A stretch of DNA of 64,000 nt from SABI01 sp963678555 (GCA_963678555.2 OY782871.2:310001-374000); one strand, 5' to 3'; shown: positions 16,737 to 25,854, counted from the stretch's first letter. Notes: generated by a model not told the origin, from the letters alone. Made by a program: numbers and translations.

Positions 16737-17468
16737 CTATAACAAAGGGGCACAGGAATCAAAGTAGATATCTATTACACTCCAGTGGGCATCACTCTTC
16801 TTTTCATACCCATGGATCTGATCGTCAACATTGATCAGTTCTCCTCCGCTGACTTTCCCTGAGGTGAACGGGACAGGATCGATTGTCGAGTAGTAGGTGC
16901 GTACTGTGTCTACACCCTTTCCCAACTGGCTCAACCCTGAAAAAGGTTGGACGATTGATTTCGCGGTAAAAGGGTCAAGAAATACGATCTCAATAGAATC
17001 TGTATTGACCATCCCATCGGCAATTCCCTGAGCGACCCAGGCCCCAGCTGAATGGGCGAACAGGAGAAACTGTGTATCCGGTGAAATTTCACCAAGGGAG
17101 GAAGCAATCTTCACCCCCACCTCAAAGCCTTTTTTTGGAGCGCTGAGTTTGTTCATACTTAGTTCGGACCAATCTAATGCGATTCCACCAAATCTCCTTA
17201 CCTTTTCATCTGCCCAGACTGATGGATTGTCACCGGAACCATGAATATAGATGAACACCTGATCTTCCTGATACTCAATAATCCGGTGAGCTTCCCGGTA
17301 TGCAACAGCATCTATCATTGAGTCGGTAGAAGAGCAGCTGGTCAGGCTCAGCATTGATATGATGAAAAACAGTATGGCACATGCAGTACCGGGCAGACCG
17401 GGTATGGCAGAGTATTTCCCTTTGTGTGTTCCATTTCTCGGGTGAAAGTCAAAAGGTGATGAGTTCAT
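16737..17468 (-). CDS. Putative alpha/beta-hydrolase lipoprotein
   Basis: 243 residues. A long basic/hydrophobic N-terminus leads to the lipobox LTSC (Cys45), so the protein is probably lipid-anchored. The mature part has alpha/beta-hydrolase landmarks: FIYIHGSGDNPS (oxyanion strand-turn), LLFAHSAGAWVAQ (nucleophile elbow in the variant AHSAG), a following Asp in FLDPF, and a late His in SDAHWS. This suggests a secreted esterase or lipase-like enzyme; the substrate is unknown. Base composition is more AT-rich than the neighbours, hinting at later acquisition. Confidence 0.65.
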   Translation of the reverse strand: MNSSPFDFHPRNGTHKGKYSAIPGLPGTACAILFFIISMLSLTSCSSTDSMIDAVAYREAHRIIEYQEDQVFIYIHGSGDNPSVWADEKVRRFGGIALDWSELSMNKLSAPKKGFEVGVKIASSLGEISPDTQFLLFAHSAGAWVAQGIADGMVNTDSIEIVFLDPFTAKSIVQPFSGLSQLGKGVDTVRTYYSTIDPVPFTSGKVSGGELINVDDQIHGYEKKSDAHWSVIDIYFDSCAPLL

Positions 17469-17957
17469 GTAACAGGCTCCTGTATGCGCACACTATATCA
17501 CACAATGGAACATGCAGCATGTATGATGGACATGTTTTCTGAATCCGGACAATCCCTTTGACCGGTTTCATCTCCTCCATCTTCGAAATGTCCCTATATT
17601 CTGGATAGTTCTTCAGCCAGATAGCTTTGATCTGCATCTTTCGCGATACACGACGCGCATGTTTTATGAAAAGCTGAATACCATACCTCCTGCTTATCTC
17701 GTGGAACACATCATATCTTGAGCTGCCATTATGTTGAATCCTCTGCTGAATGATACAGCGAATGCCTGCAGCATACACAAAATACGTCACCGAAGATTTT
17801 GCACTCGGGATGACTTTCCGACCCTTCGATGACTTGGATTAATTCCAACCGTGTTGCACAATACAGAAGCATTTTGTTGCATTGAGGAGAAGCTTTGTCT
17901 TTGGTTGAGAGAGGACATCTCCTCTTCTTTTTCTCTTTTCCTTACACGGTAATTTAC
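17469..17957. other. AT-rich stretch without a convincing gene
   Basis: Between the hydrolase lipoprotein and the first repeat lipoprotein there is about 490 bp of AT-rich sequence. A 113-codon minus-strand frame (17449-17790) has no recognisable domain, a poor start and overlaps the upstream gene, so it is not called. No template repeat or reverse transcriptase was found here. Confidence 0.4.
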
Positions 17958-20153
17958 TCAAAGAGATTCTGCAGCTTCTCCCTCTATTCTTGTGAAGGCT
18001 TTTTGCAAGCTAACAGCCCGTACAGGCCTGACCCTGTAATCGACGCTCCGATTGTAGCCGTTCTGAAACCCATTACCGAGGATCTGGAACCACGCGTAGT
18101 ATACACTGCTCTCGGAGGAACTCCAGTAGTAGTTGTCAGAAAACCCTCCCAATCCTTTTTTCTTCAGATTCAGGTACATCAGATTCAGCTCATTCTTGCT
18201 CGGCAGGAACCAGTCGTCATATCCCCCTGCTTCATGGATATCGCACAACCGTGCCGCATAGTCCTCTGTCGTCGTGGTTGTAGTGCTTGTGTTCGATGTG
18301 TATGCCGTATTACCCATCGCCGCCACCAACGCATCAGTGTTCGTCTTACCGGTCCCTATGCCTGTCGCAGTTCCCACCAAGGTCGAGGCTCCCTGTGGTT
18401 CAGTACGGTAATACCCGAAGATATGGGTATAATCCGATTCTCCCAGCACCACGTCCGCCGGCGCCGCCTCCAAGAAACGCACACCTTCACTAAGAAGATA
18501 TTTCTCATTCACCTCAATTGTCCCATCGCTATCCAGGTCAAACCCAATCGCATCATCATAAAATATATATCCTCCGGATGGTCCAATATTTCCTACTTCG
18601 TACGGATTATCTATCGTATCAACGGTTCCCGTTGTAGATGAAACGATCACTTTCTGGTCACTGAATATCATACTACCCTCAGTCACCTCAACTGTCAGTA
18701 CGTGTGGGCCTGATTCAAGAGGCACATCATACCCATCTAAGCCAAAGGTAAAAGCATTCATAGAAGATGCAGTCGTTCCGGCATTGTTCTTCATCTCAGA
18801 TCCATCCAGGTACCACGTATAGGTAACAGCACCCTCAGCAGGTGTCGGCGTTACCGATACAATTACAGTTCCGCCAGCCCCGGTCACCACTGTGCCGGTA
18901 TCCCATCCTGCAGGTAACTGGATGGACACTGAATAGTCCGGCAGATCCTCCACCGTAATCCCTGATTCACCCTGAATAACATAATCCACACGTGCGATTT
19001 CAGAATTCTGTAAGCCTTTCTTCACTGCTATGGCTTTGAGCGTCATACTCTGATCTACATCTACTGCACCCGTGTACAGTGTGCTACTTACGGTAGGAGT
19101 ATCCCCGTTGGTCGTATAATACATTGTCGCGTCGGCAGTGGTACTGGAGATCTCCACAGATTGCGCTGAAGCGTAGGTGCCCTCAGCAACCGAGAACGTC
19201 GGCGACGCAACGTACAGCACATACGTCTCGCTGGACTCGGCTGAACTCAACCATCCCGTCTTCTCGGCAACCGCCCTCAGCGTCAAGCTTTGATCGATAC
19301 TGAATTCTCCCGTGTATTCTATGCGTGTTAGAGATGTCTTCGGGTCAGAATCATCAAGCGTGTAGTAGATCGTCGCATCCGTCGTGGCACACGTAATGCT
19401 CACTTCATATGAGCCATCCATCGATATCACGGGAGTCTCAATGGGAAAGATAACCTCTGGAATTGTGTAGGTTTTACTTGAAGTCATATCCTTGTAGATG
19501 TTGAGTGCTTCGCGATAGGACAATCCCACCGGAGTATCCAGACTGTCAAGGAACTCAAGCTTGAATTGATAGGATCCTGTCGGCAGGTCTTCAACTGTTT
19601 GGGTGATGCTATCAAATCCTTCAGAGCTCGCAGCAGTGGATGTCGCTACGGTAAACCCTTCTTTGTTCTCAACAGTCGGAGTAATTGTTCCCCTTATCTG
19701 TGTGAAGCTGGTTACTGTGGAAGGCCATTGGATGATCAGCGACACACTACCGGTTCCTTCAGGTAGTGCGAGAGTGAAGGTCGCAGAGATATTCTGCCCA
19801 GAGACTATCACCACATCGTTGGATTTGGTGGAAACTGGATTTCCTGCAGCATTCAGTCCCTCGACCGTGACGGTCCAGGTTCCTTCGCTCAGATTATCAA
19901 CAGTAACTGGTAGCGTAGAGGTCTCCACGGGAGTAAAGGTCGTTTCACCATCAGAAAAAAGCCCGGTTACTCGGTAAGAGGCTACCGCAATTTCAACTGG
20001 TAACGGAGAAATCGTTCTCACACCCACACTATCTCCTGTGACCGTAAGACTTCCTGTCCGAGGCGTCTCAATCTCATGCATGCATGAAATAAGTAATAAC
20101 GAAATGAAAGGTGCTGCAACAAACAATATCATCATTGGTAGACTCTTTTTCAT
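17958..20153 (-). CDS. Surface lipoprotein with chitobiase-type repeats and lectin-like variable C-terminus (copy 1)
   Basis: 731 residues. The signal peptide ends LLISC (lipid-modified Cys24). Residues to about 240 form Ig/FN3-like strands; about 241-400 hold two CHB_HEX_C (chitobiase C-terminal) repeats with YYT-x-DPKT type motifs; an Ig-like domain follows. The last ~210 residues form a DUF1566/C-type-lectin-like domain (IGPSGGYIFYDD, DDWFLPSKNELNLMY, YYWSSSE, YRVRPVR). It is nearly identical to the next gene upstream except for two fewer repeats and residues 674-712. First repeat is a hybrid of repeats 1 and 3 of the longer copy, implying an in-frame recombination deletion. Unlike copy 2 it has a 19-residue tail after the variable segment. 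Likely an outer-surface ligand binder. Confidence 0.85.
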   Translation of the reverse strand: MKKSLPMMILFVAAPFISLLLISCMHEIETPRTGSLTVTGDSVGVRTISPLPVEIAVASYRVTGLFSDGETTFTPVETSTLPVTVDNLSEGTWTVTVEGLNAAGNPVSTKSNDVVIVSGQNISATFTLALPEGTGSVSLIIQWPSTVTSFTQIRGTITPTVENKEGFTVATSTAASSEGFDSITQTVEDLPTGSYQFKLEFLDSLDTPVGLSYREALNIYKDMTSSKTYTIPEVIFPIETPVISMDGSYEVSITCATTDATIYYTLDDSDPKTSLTRIEYTGEFSIDQSLTLRAVAEKTGWLSSAESSETYVLYVASPTFSVAEGTYASAQSVEISSTTADATMYYTTNGDTPTVSSTLYTGAVDVDQSMTLKAIAVKKGLQNSEIARVDYVIQGESGITVEDLPDYSVSIQLPAGWDTGTVVTGAGGTVIVSVTPTPAEGAVTYTWYLDGSEMKNNAGTTASSMNAFTFGLDGYDVPLESGPHVLTVEVTEGSMIFSDQKVIVSSTTGTVDTIDNPYEVGNIGPSGGYIFYDDAIGFDLDSDGTIEVNEKYLLSEGVRFLEAAPADVVLGESDYTHIFGYYRTEPQGASTLVGTATGIGTGKTNTDALVAAMGNTAYTSNTSTTTTTTEDYAARLCDIHEAGGYDDWFLPSKNELNLMYLNLKKKGLGGFSDNYYWSSSESSVYYAWFQILGNGFQNGYNRSVDYRVRPVRAVSLQKAFTRIEGEAAESL
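18018..18134 (-). other. DGR-like variable region, copy 1
   Basis: This 117-bp segment encodes residues 674-712 of copy 1. It aligns without gaps to 20363-20479 in copy 2. Across 39 codons, 31 bases differ; 28 of these are at codon positions 1 or 2, and 23 have an A in one copy. Only one of 19 changed codons is synonymous. Flanking codons (FSD before, GTC AGG CCT GTA near the end) are identical. This is the pattern left by adenine-directed mutagenic homing from a template rich in AAC/AAT codons. Confidence 0.75.
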
Positions 20154-20289
20154 ACATGGAACCTCCAGGGTTTTATCTGAATCAATTGATACATACGCTA
20201 CCCTTCACTATATACACCTCGTATAATAAACCTGTGATAAACAAAAAAGCAGAGAGCCGCTTGCAAAATGAGCGGCCCTCGTACATCGA
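20154..20289 (-). repeat. 136-bp 5' flank repeat (copy 1)
   Basis: The leader, promoter region and terminator hairpin upstream of copy 1 are nearly identical to 23000-23135 upstream of copy 2, differing around GTATAAT versus GCCTAAT. Similarity stops sharply after GTACATCGA on the plus strand, marking the edge of the duplicated unit. Confidence 0.9.
20242..20280 (-). terminator. Rho-independent terminator between the two lipoprotein genes
   Basis: On the minus strand a 10-bp stem (GAGGGCCGCT / AGCGGCTCTC, one G-U pair) with a 9-nt loop is followed by CTGCTTTTTTG. It ends transcription from copy 2 before the promoter of copy 1. Confidence 0.85.
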
Positions 20290-20353
20290 TTGAGGTGACT
20301 ACCCCCCTGCACCCCCTTTTAATGGTTAAATAGATACTTAGTTGAATGGCTCA

Positions 20354-22999
20354 TCAGAAAGCCCTTACAGGCCTGACCCTGTAAGGGTTGTACAGATTGC
20401 AGTAGTACTGATGCCCACTGTAGAAGTACTGGAACCACGCGCTGTAAGCATCGTTTTCGGAGGAACTCCAGTAGTAGAAGTCAGAAAACCCTTCCAGATG
20501 ATTTTCATATATCAGGTTCAGCTCATCCTTGCTCGGCAGGAACCAGTCGTCGTATGTCTCGCCTCCCTCAGTGAGGCTATAATCATAGGCCAGTTTTGCC
20601 GCATAGTTCTCTGTCGTCGTGGTTGTAGTGCTTTCTTTCGATGTGTATGCCGTATTACCCATCGCCGCCACCAACGCATCAGTGTTCGTCTTACCGGTCC
20701 CTATGCCTGTCGCAGTTTCCACCAAGGTCGATTCTCCATCTGATGCCGTACGATAATACCCGAAGATATGTTTATAATCCGATTCTTCCAGCACCACGTC
20801 CGCCGGGGCCGCCTCCAGATACCGGTCTCCACGTACTGTCCCATCGTTGGTTCCATCAAGCAAGTCTTTCTCATCGCTGGCTATCGTTGAATTACCATCA
20901 AAATCATACCCCACTTCATCATCGTAGAAGATATATCCTCCGGATGGTCCAATATTTCCTACTTCGTACGGATTATCTACCGTATCAACGGTTCCCGTTG
21001 TAGATGAAACAATCACTTTCTGGTCACTGAATATCATACTACCCTCAGTCACCTCAACTGTCAGTACGTGTGGGCCTGATTCAAGTTGAACCTCATTTGG
21101 CGCTAATCCAAACTCAAACATGCCAACGGTTGACGCAGTCGTTCCGGAATTGTTCTTCATCTCAGATCCATCCAGGTACCACGTATAGGTAACAGCACCC
21201 TCAGCAGGTGTCGGCGTTACTGATACAATTACAGTTCCGCCAGCCCCGGTAATCACTGTGCCCGTCTCCCATCCTGCAGGTAACTGGATGGACACTGAAT
21301 AGTCCGGCAGATCCTCCACCGTAATCCCTGATTCACCCTGAATGACATAATCCACACGTGCGATTTCAGAATTCTGTAAGCCTTTCTTCACTGCTATGGC
21401 TTTGAGCGTCATACTCTGATCTACATCTACTGCGCCCGTGTACAGTGTGCTACTTACGGTAGGAGTATCCCCGTTGGTCGTATAATACATTGTCGCGTCG
21501 GCAGTGGTACTGGAGATCTCCACAGATTGCGCTGAAGCGTAGGTGCCCTCAGCAACCGAGAACGTCGGCGACGCAACGTACAGCACATACGTCTCGCTGG
21601 ACTCGGCTGAACTCAACCATCCCGTCTTCTCGGCAATCGCCCTCAGCGTCAAGCTTTGATCGATACTGAATTCTCCCGTGTATTCTATGCGTGTTAGAGA
21701 TGTCTTCGGGTCAGTACCGTCCAGCGTGTAGTAGATGCTGGCCCCTGTGGTAGCGCTCTCCAATGTAACCGACTGTTCGCCAACATATGAGTCGCTTGCA
21801 AGAGAGGCAGTGGGAGCTGCTACTTTGATCAGGTATGTTGCGCTTGAAGTGACCGAAACAGCATAATCTGGATGAACTGCAATTGCCTTGATCGTGGTGT
21901 TCTCACCAACCTGGATTGCTACACTATATTCTGTACTCTCAGCTGTAGGGGTGGTGCCGTCTAGGGTGTAATAGATGGTCGCCCCGGTTGTTGCGGAGCT
22001 CAGTTCAATCTCTTGTGGACTTTCGTATGTATCCGCTGCTACTGAAAACGTAGGGGCAGCTGCCGGAACCTCCAAATGTTCTACTGTGATTGCAGATGAG
22101 AGTCGGTCCTCCCGCATCGCGAATGCTTTCACTGTGGTGTTCTGCGTGATAGTGAATGGTGTGGTGTATTCGTCGCTTGCTATCGACGGCTCACTTCCAT
22201 CTGTTGTGTAATACATCGTCGCATCCGTCGTGGCACACGTAATGCTCACTTCATATGAGCCATCCATCGATATCACGGGAGTCTCAATGGGAAAGATAAC
22301 CTCTGGAATTGTGTAGGTTTTACTTGAAGTCATATCCTTGTAGATGTTGAGTGCTTCGCGATAGGACAATCCCACCGGAGTATCCAGACTGTCAAGGAAC
22401 TCAAGCTTGAATTGATAGGATCCTGTCGGCAGGTCTTCAACTGTTTGGGTGATGCTATCAAATCCTTCAGAGCTCGCAGCAGTGGATGTCGCTACGGTAA
22501 ACCCTTCTTTGTTCTCAACAGTCGGAGTAATTGTTCCCCTTATCTGTGTGAAGCTGGTTACTGTGGAAGGCCATTGGATGACCAGCGACACACTACCGGT
22601 TCCTTCAGGTAGTGCGAGAGTGAAGGTCGCAGAGATATTCTGCCCAGAGACTATCACCACATCGTTGGATTTGGTGGAAACTGGATTTCCTGCAGCATTC
22701 AGTCCCTCGACCGTGACGGTCCAGGTTCCTTCGCTCAGATTATCAACAGTAACTGGTAGCGTAGAGGTCTCCACAGGAGTAAAGGTTGTTTCACCATCAG
22801 AAAAAAGTCCAGTCACTCGGTAAGAGGCTACCGCAATTTCAACTGGTAACGGAGAAATCGTTCTCACACCCACACTATCTCCTGTGACCGTAAGACTTCC
22901 TGTCCGAGGCGTCTCAATCTCATGCATGCATGAAATAAGTAATAACGAAATGAAAAGTGCTGCAACAAACAATATCATCATTGGTAGACTCTTTTTCAT
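20354..22999 (-). CDS. Surface lipoprotein with four chitobiase-type repeats and lectin-like variable C-terminus (copy 2)
   Basis: 881 residues; GGAGG lies 8 bp before the ATG. Cys24 ends a lipobox (LLISC). Ig/FN3-like strands to ~240 precede four CHB_HEX_C repeats (about 241-315, 316-393, 394-473, 474-550), each with a YYT-x-DG core, then an Ig-like domain (to about 655) and a DUF1566/C-type-lectin-like domain. Residues 841-879 are the variable segment, flanked by YYWSSSE and YRVRPVR; the protein ends two residues later. The fold and position match DGR target proteins such as Treponema denticola TvpA. The repeats may act as a stalk or bind glycans. It is likely an outer-surface adhesin or receptor. 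Confidence 0.87.
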   Translation of the reverse strand: MKKSLPMMILFVAALFISLLLISCMHEIETPRTGSLTVTGDSVGVRTISPLPVEIAVASYRVTGLFSDGETTFTPVETSTLPVTVDNLSEGTWTVTVEGLNAAGNPVSTKSNDVVIVSGQNISATFTLALPEGTGSVSLVIQWPSTVTSFTQIRGTITPTVENKEGFTVATSTAASSEGFDSITQTVEDLPTGSYQFKLEFLDSLDTPVGLSYREALNIYKDMTSSKTYTIPEVIFPIETPVISMDGSYEVSITCATTDATMYYTTDGSEPSIASDEYTTPFTITQNTTVKAFAMREDRLSSAITVEHLEVPAAAPTFSVAADTYESPQEIELSSATTGATIYYTLDGTTPTAESTEYSVAIQVGENTTIKAIAVHPDYAVSVTSSATYLIKVAAPTASLASDSYVGEQSVTLESATTGASIYYTLDGTDPKTSLTRIEYTGEFSIDQSLTLRAIAEKTGWLSSAESSETYVLYVASPTFSVAEGTYASAQSVEISSTTADATMYYTTNGDTPTVSSTLYTGAVDVDQSMTLKAIAVKKGLQNSEIARVDYVIQGESGITVEDLPDYSVSIQLPAGWETGTVITGAGGTVIVSVTPTPAEGAVTYTWYLDGSEMKNNSGTTASTVGMFEFGLAPNEVQLESGPHVLTVEVTEGSMIFSDQKVIVSSTTGTVDTVDNPYEVGNIGPSGGYIFYDDEVGYDFDGNSTIASDEKDLLDGTNDGTVRGDRYLEAAPADVVLEESDYKHIFGYYRTASDGESTLVETATGIGTGKTNTDALVAAMGNTAYTSKESTTTTTTENYAAKLAYDYSLTEGGETYDDWFLPSKDELNLIYENHLEGFSDFYYWSSSENDAYSAWFQYFYSGHQYYCNLYNPYRVRPVRAF
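20362..20387. promoter_or_regulatory. Inverted repeat at the 3' end of the variable region
   Basis: CCCTTACAGG / CCTGTAAGGG form a 10-bp perfect stem with loop CCTGAC. In copy 1 (18021-18038) only the inner six pairs (TACAGG / CCTGTA) remain. DGR target genes typically carry a hairpin or cruciform near the 3' end of the variable region, needed for homing. Function here is inferred. Confidence 0.5.
20363..20479 (-). other. DGR-like variable region, copy 2
   Basis: Partner of 18018-18134, encoding residues 841-879. Codons that differ keep the same third base (C or T) while the first two bases are scrambled, as expected if AAC or AAT codons in a template were mutagenised. Invariant blocks (TGG AGT TCC TCC; GCG TGG TTC CAG) lack adenine apart from AGT and CAG. 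Confidence 0.75.
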
Positions 23000-23135
23000 A
23001 CATGGAACCTCCAGGGTTTTATCTGAATCAATTGATACATACGCTACCCTTCACTATATACACCTCGCCTAATAAACCTGTGATAAACAAAAAAGCAGAG
23101 AGCCGCTTGCAAAATGAGCGGCCCTCGTACATCGA
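23000..23135 (-). repeat. 136-bp 5' flank repeat (copy 2)
   Basis: Near-identical to 20154-20289. It includes the promoter/leader of copy 2 and a terminator with no intact gene upstream of it. This suggests that a further unit of the tandem array was lost or replaced by the decayed transposase sequence beyond 23136. Confidence 0.9.
23084..23126 (-). terminator. Orphan Rho-independent terminator (second copy)
   Basis: Same stem (arms 23098-23107 and 23117-23126) and U-run as at 20242-20280, but now with no intact minus-strand gene upstream. Confidence 0.8.
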
Positions 23136-23288
23136 CTTGCCTGGTCTGATGTCATTATCGTCAACCAAAAGTGTCAAACTGGCTGAATTATAGCTATGAA
23201 TGAGAAATCACACCAAATCTACTGTCGATCGAGCATGAGAAGGCGCACCTGTCCCACGACAGGTGAAATTGCTATCGTCTGTATGGTG

Positions 23289-23532
23289 CTACGCTGTCTT
23301 CTGTAAGCCCGGAAGGAGGCAATACTGCAGTAGCTTGATCGCTGCGAGACAACACGCCGGTCATCAGGCAATGGGCTACCTTGTCCGGTCCCCGTACCAT
23401 GAGCTTCGAGGGGATCAGCCAATCCTTCAGATGGGAATTTGACCGTTCGACGGTGGAGCGTATCTTGAACCGTTGCTGCTTGGCTGTCATGGACATTCGC
23501 ACCGGTGACGATGGCTGGAAATTCTGAGACAA
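23289..23532 (-). pseudogene. Transposase C-terminal remnant
   Basis: The minus strand encodes a DDE-transposase C-terminus: RFKIRSTVERSNSHLKDWLI and SKLMVRGPDKVAHCLMTGVL, then, after a frameshift near 23345, AAIKLLQYCLLPGLQKTA and a stop. The N-terminal two thirds, including the catalytic Asp residues, are absent. It abuts the edge of the lipoprotein duplication. The IS family cannot be fixed with certainty. Confidence 0.75.
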
Positions 23533-23550
23533 TCTATCCAGTGGATTGAA

Positions 23551-23997
23551 CTATCGTCGTATTCCGGTCATGTACTCAAGAGGGTAAGCGGAAGGAAGAA
23601 GGAATATGTTGTTGATACAGGACTGCTGGTTCATTCTCTATTCCTTTCTTCCCTTCAGCAATCCCTTCCCATCCGCGCTGGGGAAGCACCGTTGAGACCA
23701 TGGTTGTCATGGAGATCTTGAGAATTGTTTCAGCGATACAATCTCCCTTTGGAGTATAGCATTGGAGAAGTCATGGCGGCGCTGAGGTTGATCTGCCTCT
23801 CGAGCAGAACGGAGTGTTCATCCCCATTGAAGTGAAACCTGCTGCGAGACCGAAAACAAAAGGATACACTGGGAATCAGAGCCTTTTGTGATACGTATTC
23901 ATTCCTCTCCATCGGAGATGGAATCACTATTCATCTCGGTGACAAGAGCGGATATCTTACAGATACAGAAATAGCAGTCCCGTTCACTGTACTGTGA
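23551..23997 (+). pseudogene. Remnant of an AAA+ ATPase with DUF4143 C-terminus
   Basis: Three reading-frame pieces in order match the C-terminal domain of the AAA_14/DUF4143 proteins: KKEYVVDTGLL, then TVETMVVMEILRIVSA, then HWRSHGGAEVDL with GVFIPIEVKPA (a PD-(D/E)XK-like ExK core), and finally GDKSGYLTDTEIAVPFTVL with a stop. At least two frameshifts and an in-frame stop separate them, and the ATPase half is gone. Confidence 0.7.
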
Positions 23998-24040
23998 AGG
24001 GGACTGCGCAACGTGCGGAAGGTTTTCCTCCGTATTTCAA

Positions 24041-25258
24041 TCACAACCCGCTGTGCTTTATCGCTTCAAGTGCAAACACTTTCTCCTCATCGGTCGGGAT
24101 GACCCAGGCTTTCAGTCCTTCAACACAGGCACTCTCGGCAATGATGACCTCTTTGTTTCTGCTCATGATCGCCTCTTCATCAATGTCCCATTTGAACATC
24201 TTCATGAAGGAGAGGACTCTCTTTCTCACATAGCCCTCATTCTCCCCGACGCCGCCGGTGAAGATGATACCCATGGGATCTTCCATGGTTCCCAGGTATT
24301 CACTGAAGTACTTGGCAATACGATAGGAGATCACATCCAGAGTAAGAGCGGCATCGGTATCGCCAGCTTCCACCGCTTCACGTATCTTGTAGATCTCTTT
24401 CGTTCCCTTCCCGTACAGACCCCATGCCCCCGATTCCCGGTTCAGGATACGTACGATCTCTTTCACATCCACACCGAGATTCTCAGCCATCAGTTCAATC
24501 ATTCCCGGGTCCACATCTCCTGATCTGGTTCCCATGATCAATCCCTCGAGGGGAGTCACACCCATCGAAGTATCGACACCTATCCCTTTTTCAACCTTTG
24601 CCATCGAGCAGCCGTTACCCAGGTGTGCTATCACCATATTGCACTTTTCAAGCGGCATGCCGGTAAGCTCGCTGAACCTGCCGGAGATATAGGTATAGGA
24701 CGTCCCATGGAACCCGTACCGCTGTATTCCGTACGTGTCTATCCATTCTTTGGGAACTCCGTAGTATTTTGCATAATCGGGCATGTTGGCATGAAACTGG
24801 GTATCGAACACCGCGACATTGGGGACTGCACCGAACACCGGATCCTTCAAGGATGCGATGATGATCTGGTGGTTCGCAGGGTTATGAAGAGGGGCAAGGG
24901 AGGAACACGCCAGGATCTCCGCCTGGACGTTCCCGTCGATACCGTCAATCAGGGCTGATTCGGTGAAATCGGTTCCGCCGTGGACAACACGGTGACCCAC
25001 CGCTGCGATATTCAGGTCAGGGAATTCCTTCCCTATGATCTCAGTGATGGCATGGAGGGCCGAGCTGTGATCATCAAGCACCATCTCCCATCTCTCCTTT
25101 TTCCCATCACTGACAACATCAACATATCCATGGGGAGTACCGAGTCCCTGGCAGTTGAAGTCTACAACCGAGCTGACTCCTTCTTCTGATACGTCCTTTA
25201 CTGCAACCTTTATCGATGAGCTGCCTCCGTTGAAACAGATAACATGGTTCTTACTCAT
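24041..25258 (-). CDS. ackA: Acetate kinase
   Basis: 405 residues, normal length. Family motifs are complete: NGGSSSIKVAV (N-terminal phosphate loop), GHRVVHGGTDF, FDTQFHANMPDYAKYYGVP, RYGFHGTSYTYIS, IAHLGNGCSMAKVEKG and IFTGGVGENEGYVRKR. It makes ATP and acetate from acetyl phosphate at the end of fermentation. It stands alone; no pta is adjacent. Pseudogenes lie on both sides, yet the gene is intact and shows typical local codon use. Confidence 0.97.
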   Translation of the reverse strand: MSKNHVICFNGGSSSIKVAVKDVSEEGVSSVVDFNCQGLGTPHGYVDVVSDGKKERWEMVLDDHSSALHAITEIIGKEFPDLNIAAVGHRVVHGGTDFTESALIDGIDGNVQAEILACSSLAPLHNPANHQIIIASLKDPVFGAVPNVAVFDTQFHANMPDYAKYYGVPKEWIDTYGIQRYGFHGTSYTYISGRFSELTGMPLEKCNMVIAHLGNGCSMAKVEKGIGVDTSMGVTPLEGLIMGTRSGDVDPGMIELMAENLGVDVKEIVRILNRESGAWGLYGKGTKEIYKIREAVEAGDTDAALTLDVISYRIAKYFSEYLGTMEDPMGIIFTGGVGENEGYVRKRVLSFMKMFKWDIDEEAIMSRNKEVIIAESACVEGLKAWVIPTDEEKVFALEAIKHSGL

Positions 25259-25854
25259 AGCATCTCCTTTTTCATCTCTTTTCGGGTAAGTATATACTGA
25301 ATTTCTCCAGAGGGTAAGGGAAGGATTATCTCATAATCAACTCGCTGTGTACGTTCCTGGTGATATATGAACAGGGTGGATAGCCCAAGAAAAGAACCAT
25401 GCAAGGAGATAGAGAGGCGGTTATTCGGTATTGATTCCCCAGACCTGGTAAGGATGGACACTCTGGAAAAAGAAGCCTGGTATATCAGTGGAAGGAAGGA
25501 ACAGAAACCGTATGTCCATAGATATACGGGAGAAGAAAAGAATGGCAGGGAGATTATCTTCCTTCACGGAAAGATGGAGTACGGGGACCGCCATGATGCC
25601 CTCTGCACTCTTCTCGCCGATACCAGGTAGGTTGTCTACCTGCATGATCATCGCAAGCACAGGTACAGTATAGGTGAGCATGAAACAGTCTGTTGCCTCG
25701 ATGATGACACCTGGGATGATATGCTTGAAGATATTCACACCGTGCATACGCTTGCCATGGAGAAGGAAAACGTATCCTCTGTGTTGATGATACGATACTC
25801 CGTGGTATCGACTCTGCTTCGCGGTTATCTGGTGAGATATGGAACCCGCGTTGA
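25259..25854. other. Gene-poor stretch between ackA and the Fic remnant
   Basis: About 600 bp with only short overlapping frames on both strands and no recognisable domain. Part of it may be the decayed 5' half of the Fic gene that follows, but no motif could be aligned. Confidence 0.4.

Noticed and set aside
17449..17790. 113-codon minus-strand frame between the hydrolase and lipoprotein genes
   Set aside because: It was considered as a transposase fragment or a DGR accessory (Avd) gene. It has no matching motif, overlaps a better gene and has no ribosome site.
23136..24040. Possible location of a DGR template repeat or reverse transcriptase
   Set aside because: Both strands were read for an AAC/AAT-rich copy of the variable region and for a reverse-transcriptase YxDD motif; only transposase and DUF4143 remnants were found.
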